Assembly: GCA_033851545.1 (NCBI GenBank)
Contig: JAWWOO010000022.1
Span: 1-64,000, forward strand
DNA: 64,000 bases
Source of the DNA: JAWWOL01 sp033851545
GTDB lineage: Bacteria; Actinomycetota; Actinomycetes; JAWWOL01
Direction of reading: 5' to 3'
Part shown: positions 41,527 to 50,400 of the stretch, in pieces
Layout of the letters: the number at the start of each line of letters is the position of its first letter
Position numbering within the stretch: the stretch's first letter is position 1
Translations under genes and position numbers: made by a program
Notes under the pieces: generated by a model
Told to the model about the DNA's origin: nothing
Databases searched by the model: none
The model's input: only the letters and a program-made list of their open reading frames with translations

Positions 41527-42303
41527 TCAGTGGGCGAACTGCTCCCGGACCAGGCGCTCATCCAGCGAGCGGTCCGGGTCGAACAGCACCGTCATCGGGC
41601 GCTCGGCCGCCTCACGCACCTCGACCACGCTGACCCGTACGAGCCGTCGCTGGTCCGCGGTGGCCACGACCGGGCGCTTGTCCGGCTCCAGCACCTCGAA
41701 CCGCACCACCGCGTCGCGCCGCAGCAGGGCGCCACCCCACCGCCGTGGAGTCATCGGGCAGATCGGGGTCAGGGCCAGCAGGCCGGCCCCCAGCGGCAGG
41801 ATCGGACCGTGGGCGGACAGGTTGTACGCGGTCGACCCGGCGGGTGTGGCGACCATCGCGCCGTCGCCGCGCAGCTCCTCGAGGCGCACCTCGCCGTCGA
41901 CGCTGACCCGCAGCCGCGCCGACTGCTCACCGACCCGTCGCAGGGCCACCTCGTTGCAGGCCAGCGACGGGGCGAGCTGCGCACCATCGAGGTCGACAGC
42001 CTCCATGCACAGCGGGTGCAGGGTGCTCGGCACGGCCTGCGAGAGGCGCTCGACGAGCCGGTCGGGCGAGTAGTCGTTCATCAGGAAGCCGGTGGTGCCG
42101 CGGTTCATCCCGTACACCGCGGGCGGCCGGCGGTCGCCGGGCAGGTCGAGCACGGCATGCAGGGCGGAGATGAGCGAGCCGTCGCCGCCGAGGGACACCA
42201 CCACGTCGGCGTCCTCGAGGGGAACCGGGTCGTGCTGCTCGGTCAGCGCGGCGAGGGCCGCCTGGGCGGCGGGAGCCTCGGAAGCGACGAACGCCAGCCT
42301 CAC
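41527..42303 (-). CDS. NAD kinase, alphaproteobacterial-like type
   Basis: A 258-residue protein starting at GTG 42303, overlapping the ArsA-like gene stop by 4 bases. It has VVVSLGGDGSLISALH (GGDG motif), YGMNRGTTGFLMNDY, SLACNEVALRR and DGAMVATPAGSTAYNLSAHGPILPLGAGLLALTPICPMTPRRWGG, the ATP-NAD kinase core. The short length and the LSAHGPILP / LTPI-x-PMTPRRW-x-GA pattern resemble alphaproteobacterial NAD kinases rather than the longer actinobacterial PpnK beside recN. It makes NADP+ from NAD+. Presence downstream of two ArsA-like ATPases is unusual; transfer is likely. Confidence 0.88.
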   Translation of the reverse strand: MRLAFVASEAPAAQAALAALTEQHDPVPLEDADVVVSLGGDGSLISALHAVLDLPGDRRPPAVYGMNRGTTGFLMNDYSPDRLVERLSQAVPSTLHPLCMEAVDLDGAQLAPSLACNEVALRRVGEQSARLRVSVDGEVRLEELRGDGAMVATPAGSTAYNLSAHGPILPLGAGLLALTPICPMTPRRWGGALLRRDAVVRFEVLEPDKRPVVATADQRRLVRVSVVEVREAAERPMTVLFDPDRSLDERLVREQFAH

Positions 42304-43460
42304 GTCAGCGCCCCGAGGTCGTGGCCGACCGTACGCAGGCCGGCGAGGTCGTGCACGTCGCCGGCCAGTGCCCGGGCGGAGACCATCGGGACGGAGCGGT
42401 GGGAGGCCATGAAGTCGTCGCGCAGCCGGCGTTCGCGGTCGGCGAAGGCCATCCGCTGGGCGTGCAGCCTGAGGACCCCGGCCGCCGTACGGTCGGCCGG
42501 GCTGTCGCCTTCCTCCAGCTGCTCGGCGGCGGCGAGGGAGCGGGCGGCCCCGAGGGTCGGTGCGTGCGTGCCGTGCACCCGGTTGAGGACCAGCCCGGCC
42601 AGCGGCATGGCCTCGGCCTCGAGCCGTTCGGCGAAGTAGGCAGCCTCGCGCAGGGCGTCCCGCTCCGGCGCGGCCACGACGACGAACGCCGTGCCTGGTT
42701 GCTGCAGCAGGTTGTAGGTGCGCTCCGCCCGCTGGCGGAAGCCCCCGAACATGGTCTCGAGCGCGGCCACGAACGTCCCGAGGTCGCGCAGCAGCTGGGC
42801 GCCGATGACCTTGGCCAGGACGCCGGTGAAGACGCTCATGCCGGCTGCCAGCACCTTGACGTAGGCGCGGCTGCCGGCCTTCGCGGGGGCGACCAGCACC
42901 CGCAGCAGCCGCCCGTCCAGGAACGTGGCCATCCGCCGCGGCGCGTCGAGGAAGTCCAGCGCCGAGCGGGTCGGCGGGGTGTCGACCACGATGAGGTCCC
43001 AGGTTCCGATCGCCTTGAGCTGGCCGAGCTTCTCCATGGCCATGTACTCCTGCGTGCCGGAGAAGCTCGACGACATCGCGACGTAGAACGGGTTGGCCAG
43101 GATCTGCTCGGCCTTCTCGCCCTCCGCGTGGGTCAGGACGATCTCGTCGAAGGTGCGCTTCATGTCCAGCATCATCGCGTGCAGCTCGCCGCCGGCGCTC
43201 TCGTCCACCCCCGCCACCCGGCGCGGGGTGTTGTCCAGCTCGGTCAGGCCCATCGACTGCGCGAGCCGGCGGGCCGGGTCGATGGTGAGCACGACCGTAC
43301 GGCGGCCCAGCTCGGCGGCCCGCAGGGCCAGCGCCGCCGCCGTGGTGGTCTTGCCGACCCCGCCGGAGCCGCAGCAGACGATGATCTCGGAGTCGGTCAG
43401 CAGCCGGTCGACGTGGAAAGGGCGGGGCTGGCGCCTCCGCTCGTTCGGGACCCCCGTCAT
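42300..43460 (-). CDS. ArsA-like anion-transport ATPase, second subunit
   Basis: A 386-residue P-loop ATPase. The deviant Walker A CCGSGGVGKTTTAAALAL is near the N-terminus, followed by LTIDPARRLAQSMG, the switch-like VVDTPPTRSALDFLDAPRRM and VAAPERDALREAAYFAERL. It lacks the arsenite-binding Cys triad typical of bacterial ArsA. The pair with the next gene corresponds to mycobacterial Rv3680/Rv3679, which form a heteromeric ATPase complex. Its ATG at 43460 overlaps the other subunit's stop by 4 bases, and its end overlaps the NAD kinase start, so three genes are coupled. Confidence 0.88.
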   Translation of the reverse strand: MTGVPNERRRQPRPFHVDRLLTDSEIIVCCGSGGVGKTTTAAALALRAAELGRRTVVLTIDPARRLAQSMGLTELDNTPRRVAGVDESAGGELHAMMLDMKRTFDEIVLTHAEGEKAEQILANPFYVAMSSSFSGTQEYMAMEKLGQLKAIGTWDLIVVDTPPTRSALDFLDAPRRMATFLDGRLLRVLVAPAKAGSRAYVKVLAAGMSVFTGVLAKVIGAQLLRDLGTFVAALETMFGGFRQRAERTYNLLQQPGTAFVVVAAPERDALREAAYFAERLEAEAMPLAGLVLNRVHGTHAPTLGAARSLAAAEQLEEGDSPADRTAAGVLRLHAQRMAFADRERRLRDDFMASHRSVPMVSARALAGDVHDLAGLRTVGHDLGALT

Positions 43461-44443
43461 GCCATCCCCTGCCCGGCGAGCAGGTCGGCGAGGCGGTGCA
43501 GGTGGCCGAGGTCGAGATCGTCGTTGACCTGCGGCAGCTCGTACATGCCCCTGATGGCCGACTGGACCCCGGCCAGCTCGTCGCGCTGGGCGTCCTCGAG
43601 GACGATCCGGTGGGCGTGCTCGGCCGTTTCCCGTACGAGCGCGTCGACGTCGGCGGCACTCAGCTCGAGCCCGGCGCTCTTGAGGGACGCGGCGAGCTCG
43701 GCGGTGTCGAACGTCCCGTCCAGCGCGGCTGCCAGGTCGGCCGGCCCGAGGAGCGGCTCGCGGACCAGGTTGACCACGATGCCGCCGACCGGCAGCCCAG
43801 CGCCCTGGAGCTCCGCCACGCCGTCCACCGTCTCCTGTACCGGCATCTCCTCGAGCAGGGTCACCAGGTGGACGGCGGTCTGTTCCGAGCGCAGCAGCCG
43901 CATCACGCTCTGCGCCTGGTGGTGGATCGGGCCGACCTTGGCCAGACCCTGCACCTCCTCCGTGACGTTGAGGAACTTCGTGATCCGGCCGGTCGGGGGT
44001 GCGTCCATGACGACGGCGTCGTAGACCAGGTGGCCGTCCTTGCGCCGCGACACCGCCTCCTTGACCTTGCCGGTCAGCAGCACGTCGCGCATGCCCGGGG
44101 CGATCGTGGTGGCGAAGTCGATCGCGCCCATCCTGCGCATCGCCGAGCCGGCCCTGCCCATGTTGTAGAAGATGTCGAGGTACTCGATGAGGGCGGCCTC
44201 GGGATCGATCGCGAGTGCGTGCACGGCGCCGCCGCCGCTCACCCGGGCCACCCTGCGCTCCTCGTACGGCAGCGGCGGGAGGTCGAACACCTGGGAGATG
44301 CCCTGGCGACCTTCGACCTCGGTGAGCAGGACGTTGCGCCCCTCACGGGCCAGGGCGAGGGCAAGGGCGGCGGCGACCGTTGTCTTGCCCGTACCGCCCT
44401 TGCCGGTGACGACGTGCAGTCGCACACCGGCAAAGTCACTCAT
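43457..44443 (-). CDS. ArsA-like anion-transport ATPase, first subunit
   Basis: A 328-residue P-loop ATPase from ATG 44443. The Walker A is VVTGKGGTGKTTVAAALALALA, then LLTEVEGRQGISQVFDLPPLPYEERRV, DIFYNMGRAGSAMRRMGAIDFATTIAPGMRDVLLTGKVKEA, and VMDAPPTGRITKFLNV. It corresponds to the Rv3679-type partner of the heterodimer, which in mycobacteria has been linked to metabolic detoxification. The start is at the beginning of the minus-strand operon ArsA-ArsA-NAD kinase. The divergent SPFH gene begins 64 bases away, so both share a promoter region. Confidence 0.88.
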   Translation of the reverse strand: MSDFAGVRLHVVTGKGGTGKTTVAAALALALAREGRNVLLTEVEGRQGISQVFDLPPLPYEERRVARVSGGGAVHALAIDPEAALIEYLDIFYNMGRAGSAMRRMGAIDFATTIAPGMRDVLLTGKVKEAVSRRKDGHLVYDAVVMDAPPTGRITKFLNVTEEVQGLAKVGPIHHQAQSVMRLLRSEQTAVHLVTLLEEMPVQETVDGVAELQGAGLPVGGIVVNLVREPLLGPADLAAALDGTFDTAELAASLKSAGLELSAADVDALVRETAEHAHRIVLEDAQRDELAGVQSAIRGMYELPQVNDDLDLGHLHRLADLLAGQGMA

Positions 44444-44507
44444 CACGCTTGCGAGGCTACTTCCCGGCGCACGTGTGCGCTGGCCCGGGCGGTGCTTGAC
44501 TGGAGGC

Positions 44508-45476
44508 ATGGAAGCCTTGCTGAGCATCATCGGGGTCATCGTCGCGCTCTCCCTGGTCACCTACGTCGCGCGCGGGATGCGGGTCATCCAGCAGTACGAG
44601 CGCGGCGTCGTGTTCCGGCTGGGCAAGGTGCGCGAGCCGCTCGGGCCCGGCCTCAACCTGGTCAACCCGGTCCTCGACCGGGTGGTCAAGGTCAACATGC
44701 AGATCATCGCGATGGGGGTGCCGGCCCAGGAGGGCATCACCCACGACAACATTTCCGTACGGGTCGACGCCGTCGTCTACTTCCGGGTGATCGACCCGGT
44801 CAAGGCAACCGTCAACGTGCAGAACTACATGTACGCGGTGTCCCAGGTGGCGCAGACCTCGCTGCGCTCGGTGATCGGCCGTAGCGACCTCGACGAGCTG
44901 CTCGGCGAGCGCGAGAAGCTCAACGCCATCCTGCGCGACGAGCTGGACGCGCCGACCGAGGGTCCGTGGGGCGTCCGGATCGAGCGGGTCGAGATCAAGG
45001 ACGTCACCCTGCCCGAGTCGATGAAGCGCTCGATGTCGCGGCAGGCCGAGGCCGAGCGTGAGCGGCGGGCCCGCGTGATCACCGCCGACGGTGAGTTCCA
45101 AGCCTCGCGCAAGCTGGCCCAGGCCGCCCGGCTGATGGCCGCCGACCCGGCGGCGATGCAGCTGCGGCTGTTGCAGACCGTGACCGAGGTGGCGGCCGAG
45201 AAGAACAGCACGCTGGTGATGCCCTTCCCGGTGGAGCTGCTGCGGTTCTTCGAGCACGCCGTCGGTGGCCGCACCCCCGACCCGGTGCCGACCACCGAGC
45301 TGCCGACCGACGAGGAGCTCGCCGCACTCGACGAGGCCTCCTTGCCGGCTCTGGACGTCCCCCCGGTCGTGGTCCCTCCGGTGGAGGTGCCCCCGGTCGA
45401 GCTGGCTGAGCTGGACGGCGCGTCGGTGCCTCCGCCGCCGTCCGAGGCCCCCGGTTCGGCGGTTCGCGAGAGCTGA
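44508..45476 (+). CDS. SPFH/Band-7 (slipin-like) membrane protein
   Basis: A 322-residue protein, ATG 44508 with GGAGG 5 bases upstream. An N-terminal membrane hairpin (LLSIIGVIVALSLVTYVARGM) leads into the SPFH domain (VIQQYERGVVFRLGKVREPLGPGLNLVNPVLDRV, GITHDNISVRVDAVVYFRVIDPVKATVNV, GVRIERVEIKDVTLPESMKRSMSRQAEAERERRARVI) and a coiled coil. A Pro/Val-rich acidic tail of about 55 residues ends it. SPFH proteins organise membrane microdomains and sometimes regulate proteases. No NfeD partner is adjacent, although NfeD often accompanies slipins. Confidence 0.9.
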   Translation: MEALLSIIGVIVALSLVTYVARGMRVIQQYERGVVFRLGKVREPLGPGLNLVNPVLDRVVKVNMQIIAMGVPAQEGITHDNISVRVDAVVYFRVIDPVKATVNVQNYMYAVSQVAQTSLRSVIGRSDLDELLGEREKLNAILRDELDAPTEGPWGVRIERVEIKDVTLPESMKRSMSRQAEAERERRARVITADGEFQASRKLAQAARLMAADPAAMQLRLLQTVTEVAAEKNSTLVMPFPVELLRFFEHAVGGRTPDPVPTTELPTDEELAALDEASLPALDVPPVVVPPVEVPPVELAELDGASVPPPPSEAPGSAVRES

Positions 45477-45641
45477 CGCTTCGCATGCAGACCGGGCGAA
45501 ACCGGGCGTCATCCACGGATCGGGTCACCCGTGTGGCCTATCAAGTAACGAATAGGTAACGAAGCGCAGGCGGCCTGCATCCTTTTCCGGCGTTCGTGCG
45601 TCTATCCCCGTACAAGCTGTCGAGCGAGGCCGGGGGTTGTC

Positions 45642-45956
45642 GTGCGGATGGGCCGGATGTTTCCGCTGGAGACTGCGTTTCACTCAGTCGACGTCGAAGG
45701 TTGGCGCGCGGAGGCGCAGTGCATGGGTGAGCTGTCGTCGTACTTCTTCGCCCCCAGCCACTTCGAGCGCAAGCCGGAGAAGGACGCGCGCGAGAACGTC
45801 GCGCGCCAGCTCTGCGCGGCCTGCCCGGTGGTCCAGACCTGCGCCGAGTACGCGATCCGGATCCGCGAGCCGCACGGCATCTGGGGCGGCATGAACGAGC
45901 TCGAGCGCCGCCGGGTGATCCGCCGCCGGCAGGCCGACCAGGCCCAGTCCGCCTGA
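45642..45956 (+). CDS. WhiB-family iron-sulfur regulator (second in window)
   Basis: A 104-residue protein; GTG 45642 after a GGGGG run, with ATG 45648 and 45657 as alternatives. Cys order: AQCMGELSS, then RQLCAACPVVQTCAEY, with C-x2-C-x5-C for the [4Fe-4S] cluster, GIWGGMNELERRRVIRRRQ completing the Wbl fold. It is clearly distinct from the first WhiB (different N- and C-terminal sequences). It stands alone between the SPFH gene and DUF4177. Target genes unknown. Confidence 0.9.
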   Translation: MRMGRMFPLETAFHSVDVEGWRAEAQCMGELSSYFFAPSHFERKPEKDARENVARQLCAACPVVQTCAEYAIRIREPHGIWGGMNELERRRVIRRRQADQAQSA

Positions 45957-46002
45957 CCACCGCGATCATGGTCGAGCCGATCCTCCCGCTAGGCTCAGCC
46001 CC

Positions 46003-46161
46003 ATGGTGAAGTGGGAGTACGTCACGGTTCCGCTGCTGACACACGCGACCAAGCAGATCCTCGACAACTGGGGCATCGACGGGTGGGAGCTGGTCACGGT
46101 GATCCCCGGCCCTGGCGGGTCCGACCAGCTGGTCGCCTACCTCAAGCGTCCGAAGGACTGA
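46003..46161 (+). CDS. DUF4177 family small protein
   Basis: A 52-residue protein: MVKWEYVTVPLLTHATKQIL, then DNWGIDGWELVTV and a tail QLVAYLKRPKD. The WEYV and DGWELV motifs identify DUF4177, the protein found directly before RidA in many actinobacteria (mycobacterial Rv3678A position). It sits two bases upstream of the RidA start. Function unknown. Confidence 0.88.
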   Translation: MVKWEYVTVPLLTHATKQILDNWGIDGWELVTVIPGPGGSDQLVAYLKRPKD

Positions 46162-46163
46162 AC

Positions 46164-46625
46164 GTGACCCCCGAGGAGCGGCTGGCCGAGCTCGGCCTCA
46201 CGCTTCCCGAGGTGGTCAGGCCCCAGGCGGCGTACGTGCCGGCGGTGCGCTCCGGCTCCCTGGTCTTCACGTCGGGCCAGCTGCCGATGGTCGGCGGCGC
46301 GCTCCCGGCGACCGGCAAGGTGGGCGCCGAAGTCGGGCCCGAGTCGGCCTACGCGATGGCGCGGCAGTGCGCCCTCAACGCGCTCGCCGCGGTCAAGGCC
46401 GAGATCGGCGACCTGTCCCGGGTCACCCGGGTGGTCAAGGTCGTCGGCTTCGTGGCCAGCGCGCCGAGCTTCACCGGTCAGCCGCAGGTGGTCAACGGCG
46501 CCAGCGAGCTGCTGCTGGCGGTCTTCGGCGATGCCGGCCGGCACGCCCGCAGCGCCGTCGGCGTTGCCGCGCTGCCGTTGGATGCGCCGGTCGAGGTCGA
46601 GATCGTCGTCGAGGTCTCCGGCTGA
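46164..46625 (+). CDS. RidA/YjgF-family enamine/imine deaminase
   Basis: A 153-residue protein starting at GTG 46164, two bases after DUF4177. It has the RidA pattern: VRSGSLVFTSGQLPMVGG, KVGAEVGPESAYAMARQCALNALAAVKAEIGDLSRVTRVVKVVGFVAS and the C-terminal ARSAVGVAALPLDAPVEVEIVVEV, with the characteristic Arg before the Ser/Ala-Val-Gly strand. These trimers hydrolyse reactive enamines such as 2-aminoacrylate to ketoacids. It is slightly longer than E. coli RidA (an N-terminal extension), typical for the Rv3678c-like group. Confidence 0.93.
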   Translation: MTPEERLAELGLTLPEVVRPQAAYVPAVRSGSLVFTSGQLPMVGGALPATGKVGAEVGPESAYAMARQCALNALAAVKAEIGDLSRVTRVVKVVGFVASAPSFTGQPQVVNGASELLLAVFGDAGRHARSAVGVAALPLDAPVEVEIVVEVSG

Positions 46626-46665
46626 CCGCAGTGACGCCGGCTCCAGTGACGCTGACCGGGCTGAC

Positions 46666-47280
46666 TCAACCCACCGGCGGACTCTCGCTGAGCACCGGGT
46701 TGGGCTGCAGCGCCCGGCGCAGCCCCGGGAGCAGCGTCGCGGTCACTGCGGCCGTCGCGATCGGCGGCCAGGCCGCTGCGGCCTCGCCCACCCGGTGCCG
46801 GCGGCCGGCCGGCGAGCCGGCAGCCGCCCACGGGCCCCGTACATAGGTCTCGAAGGCTCGCCCGTAGGCGGCAGCGATCCGCTCGACCGCCTCGCCGACC
46901 TCGCGGTGCAGCGACAGCACGGCGTCGACCGGCACCCCGAAGGCCAGCAGGGCGGCGCCGGCGTCGGACAGGTCGGTCTCACCCCCCGGTGCCTCGTCGG
47001 AGTCCAGGGTGGTGGTCACCGGTACGGCTCCGGTGAGCAGCGCGGAGATCGCGACCAGGTTGAAGCCGTCCGCGCGCAGCCGGCGAATCATCGTCAGCCG
47101 GTCGCGGTGGATCCGGGTGTAGTAGCCCACCCGCCCGTCCACCACGGGTGGCGGGAGCAGCCCGCGCGCCTGGTAGGCCCGGATGTTCCGGACCGTCATG
47201 CCGACCTGCTCCGACAGCTCGCCGATCGTGCACCTCACCGGCGCAGGCTCGATGAGCCGTTCGTCCCCGTGGTTCGTCAT
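46666..47280 (-). CDS. MerR-family transcriptional regulator
   Basis: A 204-residue protein. The N-terminal HTH-MerR is CTIGELSEQVGMTVRNIRAYQARGLLPPPVVDGRVGYYTRIHRDRLTMIRRLRADGFNL. The rest is Ala-rich with a C-terminal helical region and no conserved metal-binding Cys, so the effector is not a metal of the MerR/CueR kind. It faces the giant surface protein gene divergently across 182 bases, which makes that gene a possible target. It interrupts the usual RidA-MBL neighbourhood. Confidence 0.85.
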   Translation of the reverse strand: MTNHGDERLIEPAPVRCTIGELSEQVGMTVRNIRAYQARGLLPPPVVDGRVGYYTRIHRDRLTMIRRLRADGFNLVAISALLTGAVPVTTTLDSDEAPGGETDLSDAGAALLAFGVPVDAVLSLHREVGEAVERIAAAYGRAFETYVRGPWAAAGSPAGRRHRVGEAAAAWPPIATAAVTATLLPGLRRALQPNPVLSESPPVG

Positions 47281-47462
47281 CCGTGTCGCACCCCCGTGCG
47301 TGTGTTGGTGGGATCACTGTACGGAATAGAAGCCGTCCGTTACGCCAGGTGGGCTAACTTGCCCGTCCCGTTTGGATCGGCGAACGGACGTCAAGCACCG
47401 GTAAAACGTGTCGATGTCAAGGCCGTCCAGCCTCACCCGTGCAAGATCACCGAGGATCCGAC

Positions 47463-50400
47463 ATGTCGTTCGGCCTCCCCACCTTCCGGCGCGCCCCGAT
47501 CTCCGGCCTCACGGCCGTGACGGTCGTGACGGCTCTCGTGCTGGTGCCCGTACTCGACGCGTACGCCGCGGTGACCCCGCTGGTCAACCAGGCCTTCACC
47601 AACGCCACCGTGCCGAACGAGTGGTACCTCCCGCCGGCGGCGAGCGGAACCAACGACACCTGCCTGACCGCGAGCGCTGTCACCAGCCAGCTGCCCATCC
47701 CCGGCTGCAACCTCGCGTCCGTCGATGCCGGCGGTTCAGGCACCCTGCGGCTCACCCCCAACCTGGGCAGCAAGGTGGGCTCGACGTTCTACCAGACCAG
47801 CCTGCCCACCTCGGCCGGCCTGGACATCAAGTTCGACACCTACCAGTACTGGGCGACCAGCACCTCGGGAGCGGACGGCATCGGCTTCGCCCTGACTGCC
47901 GTCGACCCGACCAACCCGGCGCCCCCAACGGTTACCGGGCCGGTCGGTGGCGACCTCGGCTACTCGACGACCGGCAGCGTCCCCGGAATCCCGTACGGCT
48001 ACCTCGGCTACGGCGCCGACGCCTGGGGCAACTTCGCCAACTCGACCTTCGGCGGCTCCGGCTGCCCGCTGCCCAGCGGCCTCGTGGCCGGCAAGGCCTA
48101 CCCGGAGAACCTCACCGTCCGCGGACCCGGCAACGGGACCAGCGGCTACTGCATCCTCGGCACCACCGCCTCGACGTACAAGAACCCCAACGGCGGCGGC
48201 TCCGGAGGCACGGTCAGCAACCTCAATGGCCAGTTCCTCGACGTGAAGAGCTCGACCACCCGGCCGGCGCCGGTCGCGGCCGAGATCGCGATGAACCCCA
48301 CGAACGCCGCGGCGAGCACCGCGTCCGGCCTTGTCATTCCGGCGAACAGCTATCTCATCCAGGTCACTCCGTACGCAACCGCCACCGGCGGCGCCGGCAC
48401 GGCGATGCAGCTCACCGGCCTGCTGCCCACCACCACCAACAACACCGTCCTCGCCGGCTACCCGTCGTCGTGGATCAACCCGGCGACCGGGGTCCCGTAC
48501 CAGGTCAGCTTCGGCTGGGTCGCGTCCACCGGCGGATCGAACGAGATCCACGAGGTCGCCAACCTGGTCGCCACGACGCTGAGCGGCCAGCTGCCGGTGC
48601 TGTCGTTGGGCATGACCGACAACGAGGGCGGCAAGTTCCTCACCAGCAACCACGCCAACATCACGCTGTCCCCGGCCATCAGCTCGGCGGGCGGACCGGA
48701 GATCGACCCCCTGACCATCACGGACACGTTCCCTGCTGGGATGACCCCGGGCACCGCGACCAGCAGCAGCCTGTGGACGTGCGCGACGGTCGGGCAGCAG
48801 GTGACGTGCACGTACGCACCGTCCTCGGCAATCGCCGCCGGGACCAGCCTGCCGACGATCGACGTGCCCGTGACCATCGCCAGCAACGCGGCCGCTGCGC
48901 TGACGAACACCTCGCGGATGGGCTCCATCGACGGCGCGCCCGACGCGACGACGACCAACTACGCAGTGACGACCTTCGGCGCGACGGTGACGTCAGCCTC
49001 GGTCGCCTACGGAACGGGCGACGTGCTCGGCAGCACCGGGCTGCCATCGGGCGCGACAGGGACGGTGACCTACACCTCCGGCGGCTCGACCCTGTGCTCG
49101 TTCGCGATCGGCTCCGCGACCACCTGCTCGACCCCGACCTCCCTGATACCAGGCACTTACGCCACGACGGCGACCTACTCCGGCGATGCCGCCTACCAGT
49201 CGGCCACGGCGGCCACGACCTTCGTGGTGACAAAGGCCGGGACGGCCATCACGGCGAGCTCTGCCCCGGCCAGCAGCGGCTGGGGCAACGCCGTGGTGCT
49301 GACGGCGGGCAACGTGCCGGTCCCGGCGTCGGGCTCGATCGTGTTCACCGCAGGCGGCTCCACGCTGTGCACGGCCGTGCTGCCGACCCTCAGCTGTGCC
49401 ACGCCCTCGACCCTGAGTACGGGCAGCTACTCCGTGATCGCGACCTACGCAGGCGACGGCAACTACACCGGGTCGACGGCGACCACGAGCTTCACCGTCG
49501 TGCTGGGCACGACCTCCTTCACCGTGGCTCCGACACCGGCAACCGTGACGTACGGCACCGCTACTTCCCTTGCGTGGGCGGGACTTCCGGTCGGCGCGAC
49601 CGGCAGCGTGGTCTTCAAGGCGGGCGCCGCGACCCTGTGCACCGCGACCCTGCCGGCAACCAGCTGCGCGACACCGGTCCCACAGGCCCCCGGCACGGTG
49701 GCGGTCACCGCGACCTACAGCGGCGACGTGCACTGGGCGACCTCGAATGCCAGCACGAGCTATCTGGTCAAGCAGGCGCCGACAACCGTGGTCGCGTCGG
49801 CGGCGCCGGCCTCGGTCCCGTACCAGACCGCCGACACCCTGGGCTTCAGCGGGCTTCCCGCGGCCGCGACGGGCACGGTGACCTTCGACTCCGGCGGGTC
49901 GACGCTGTGCGTGGCGACGTTGCCGGCGACGACCTGCTCGTCCCCGGCCACCCTGATCGTCGGCAGCTATCCGGTCACGGCGACCTACTCGGGTGACCCG
50001 AACTTCACCGGATCGTCTGACACCACGAGCTTTTCGGTCACCAAGGAGGCGTCACCGTTCACTGCAGCGGCCTCTCCGGGCTCGGTTGCGTACGGCACAG
50101 CAGTGACCCTCGCCGAGTCCGGCCTGCTCTCCGGCGCCACGGGCACGGTGACGTTCACCGCGAGTGGCGTGACGCTGTGCCAATTCACCCGGGGCGCCGG
50201 AACCAGCTGCTCGACCTCGACGACGCTGGACCCCGGCACCTATGACGTCACGGCGACCTATGCCGGGGATGCCAACCACGCGCCCGCGACCGACACGACG
50301 AGCTTCGTCGTGACCAAGGTCGGCGCGCCGTTCACCGCCGCGGCCGCTCCTGCGAGTGCCGGCTACGGCAACATCGTGACGCTGACCGAGACCGGTCTGG

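Noticed and set aside
41527..43659. Apparent 710-residue fusion of NAD kinase with upstream sequence
   Set aside because: The N-terminal part is an out-of-frame reading of the ArsA-like gene; the kinase starts at GTG 42303 on the overlapping stop.
47408..49996. Alternative 862-residue plus-strand frame in the adhesin
   Set aside because: Overlapping shadow frame with Arg/His/Gln-rich low-complexity sequence and no signal peptide.
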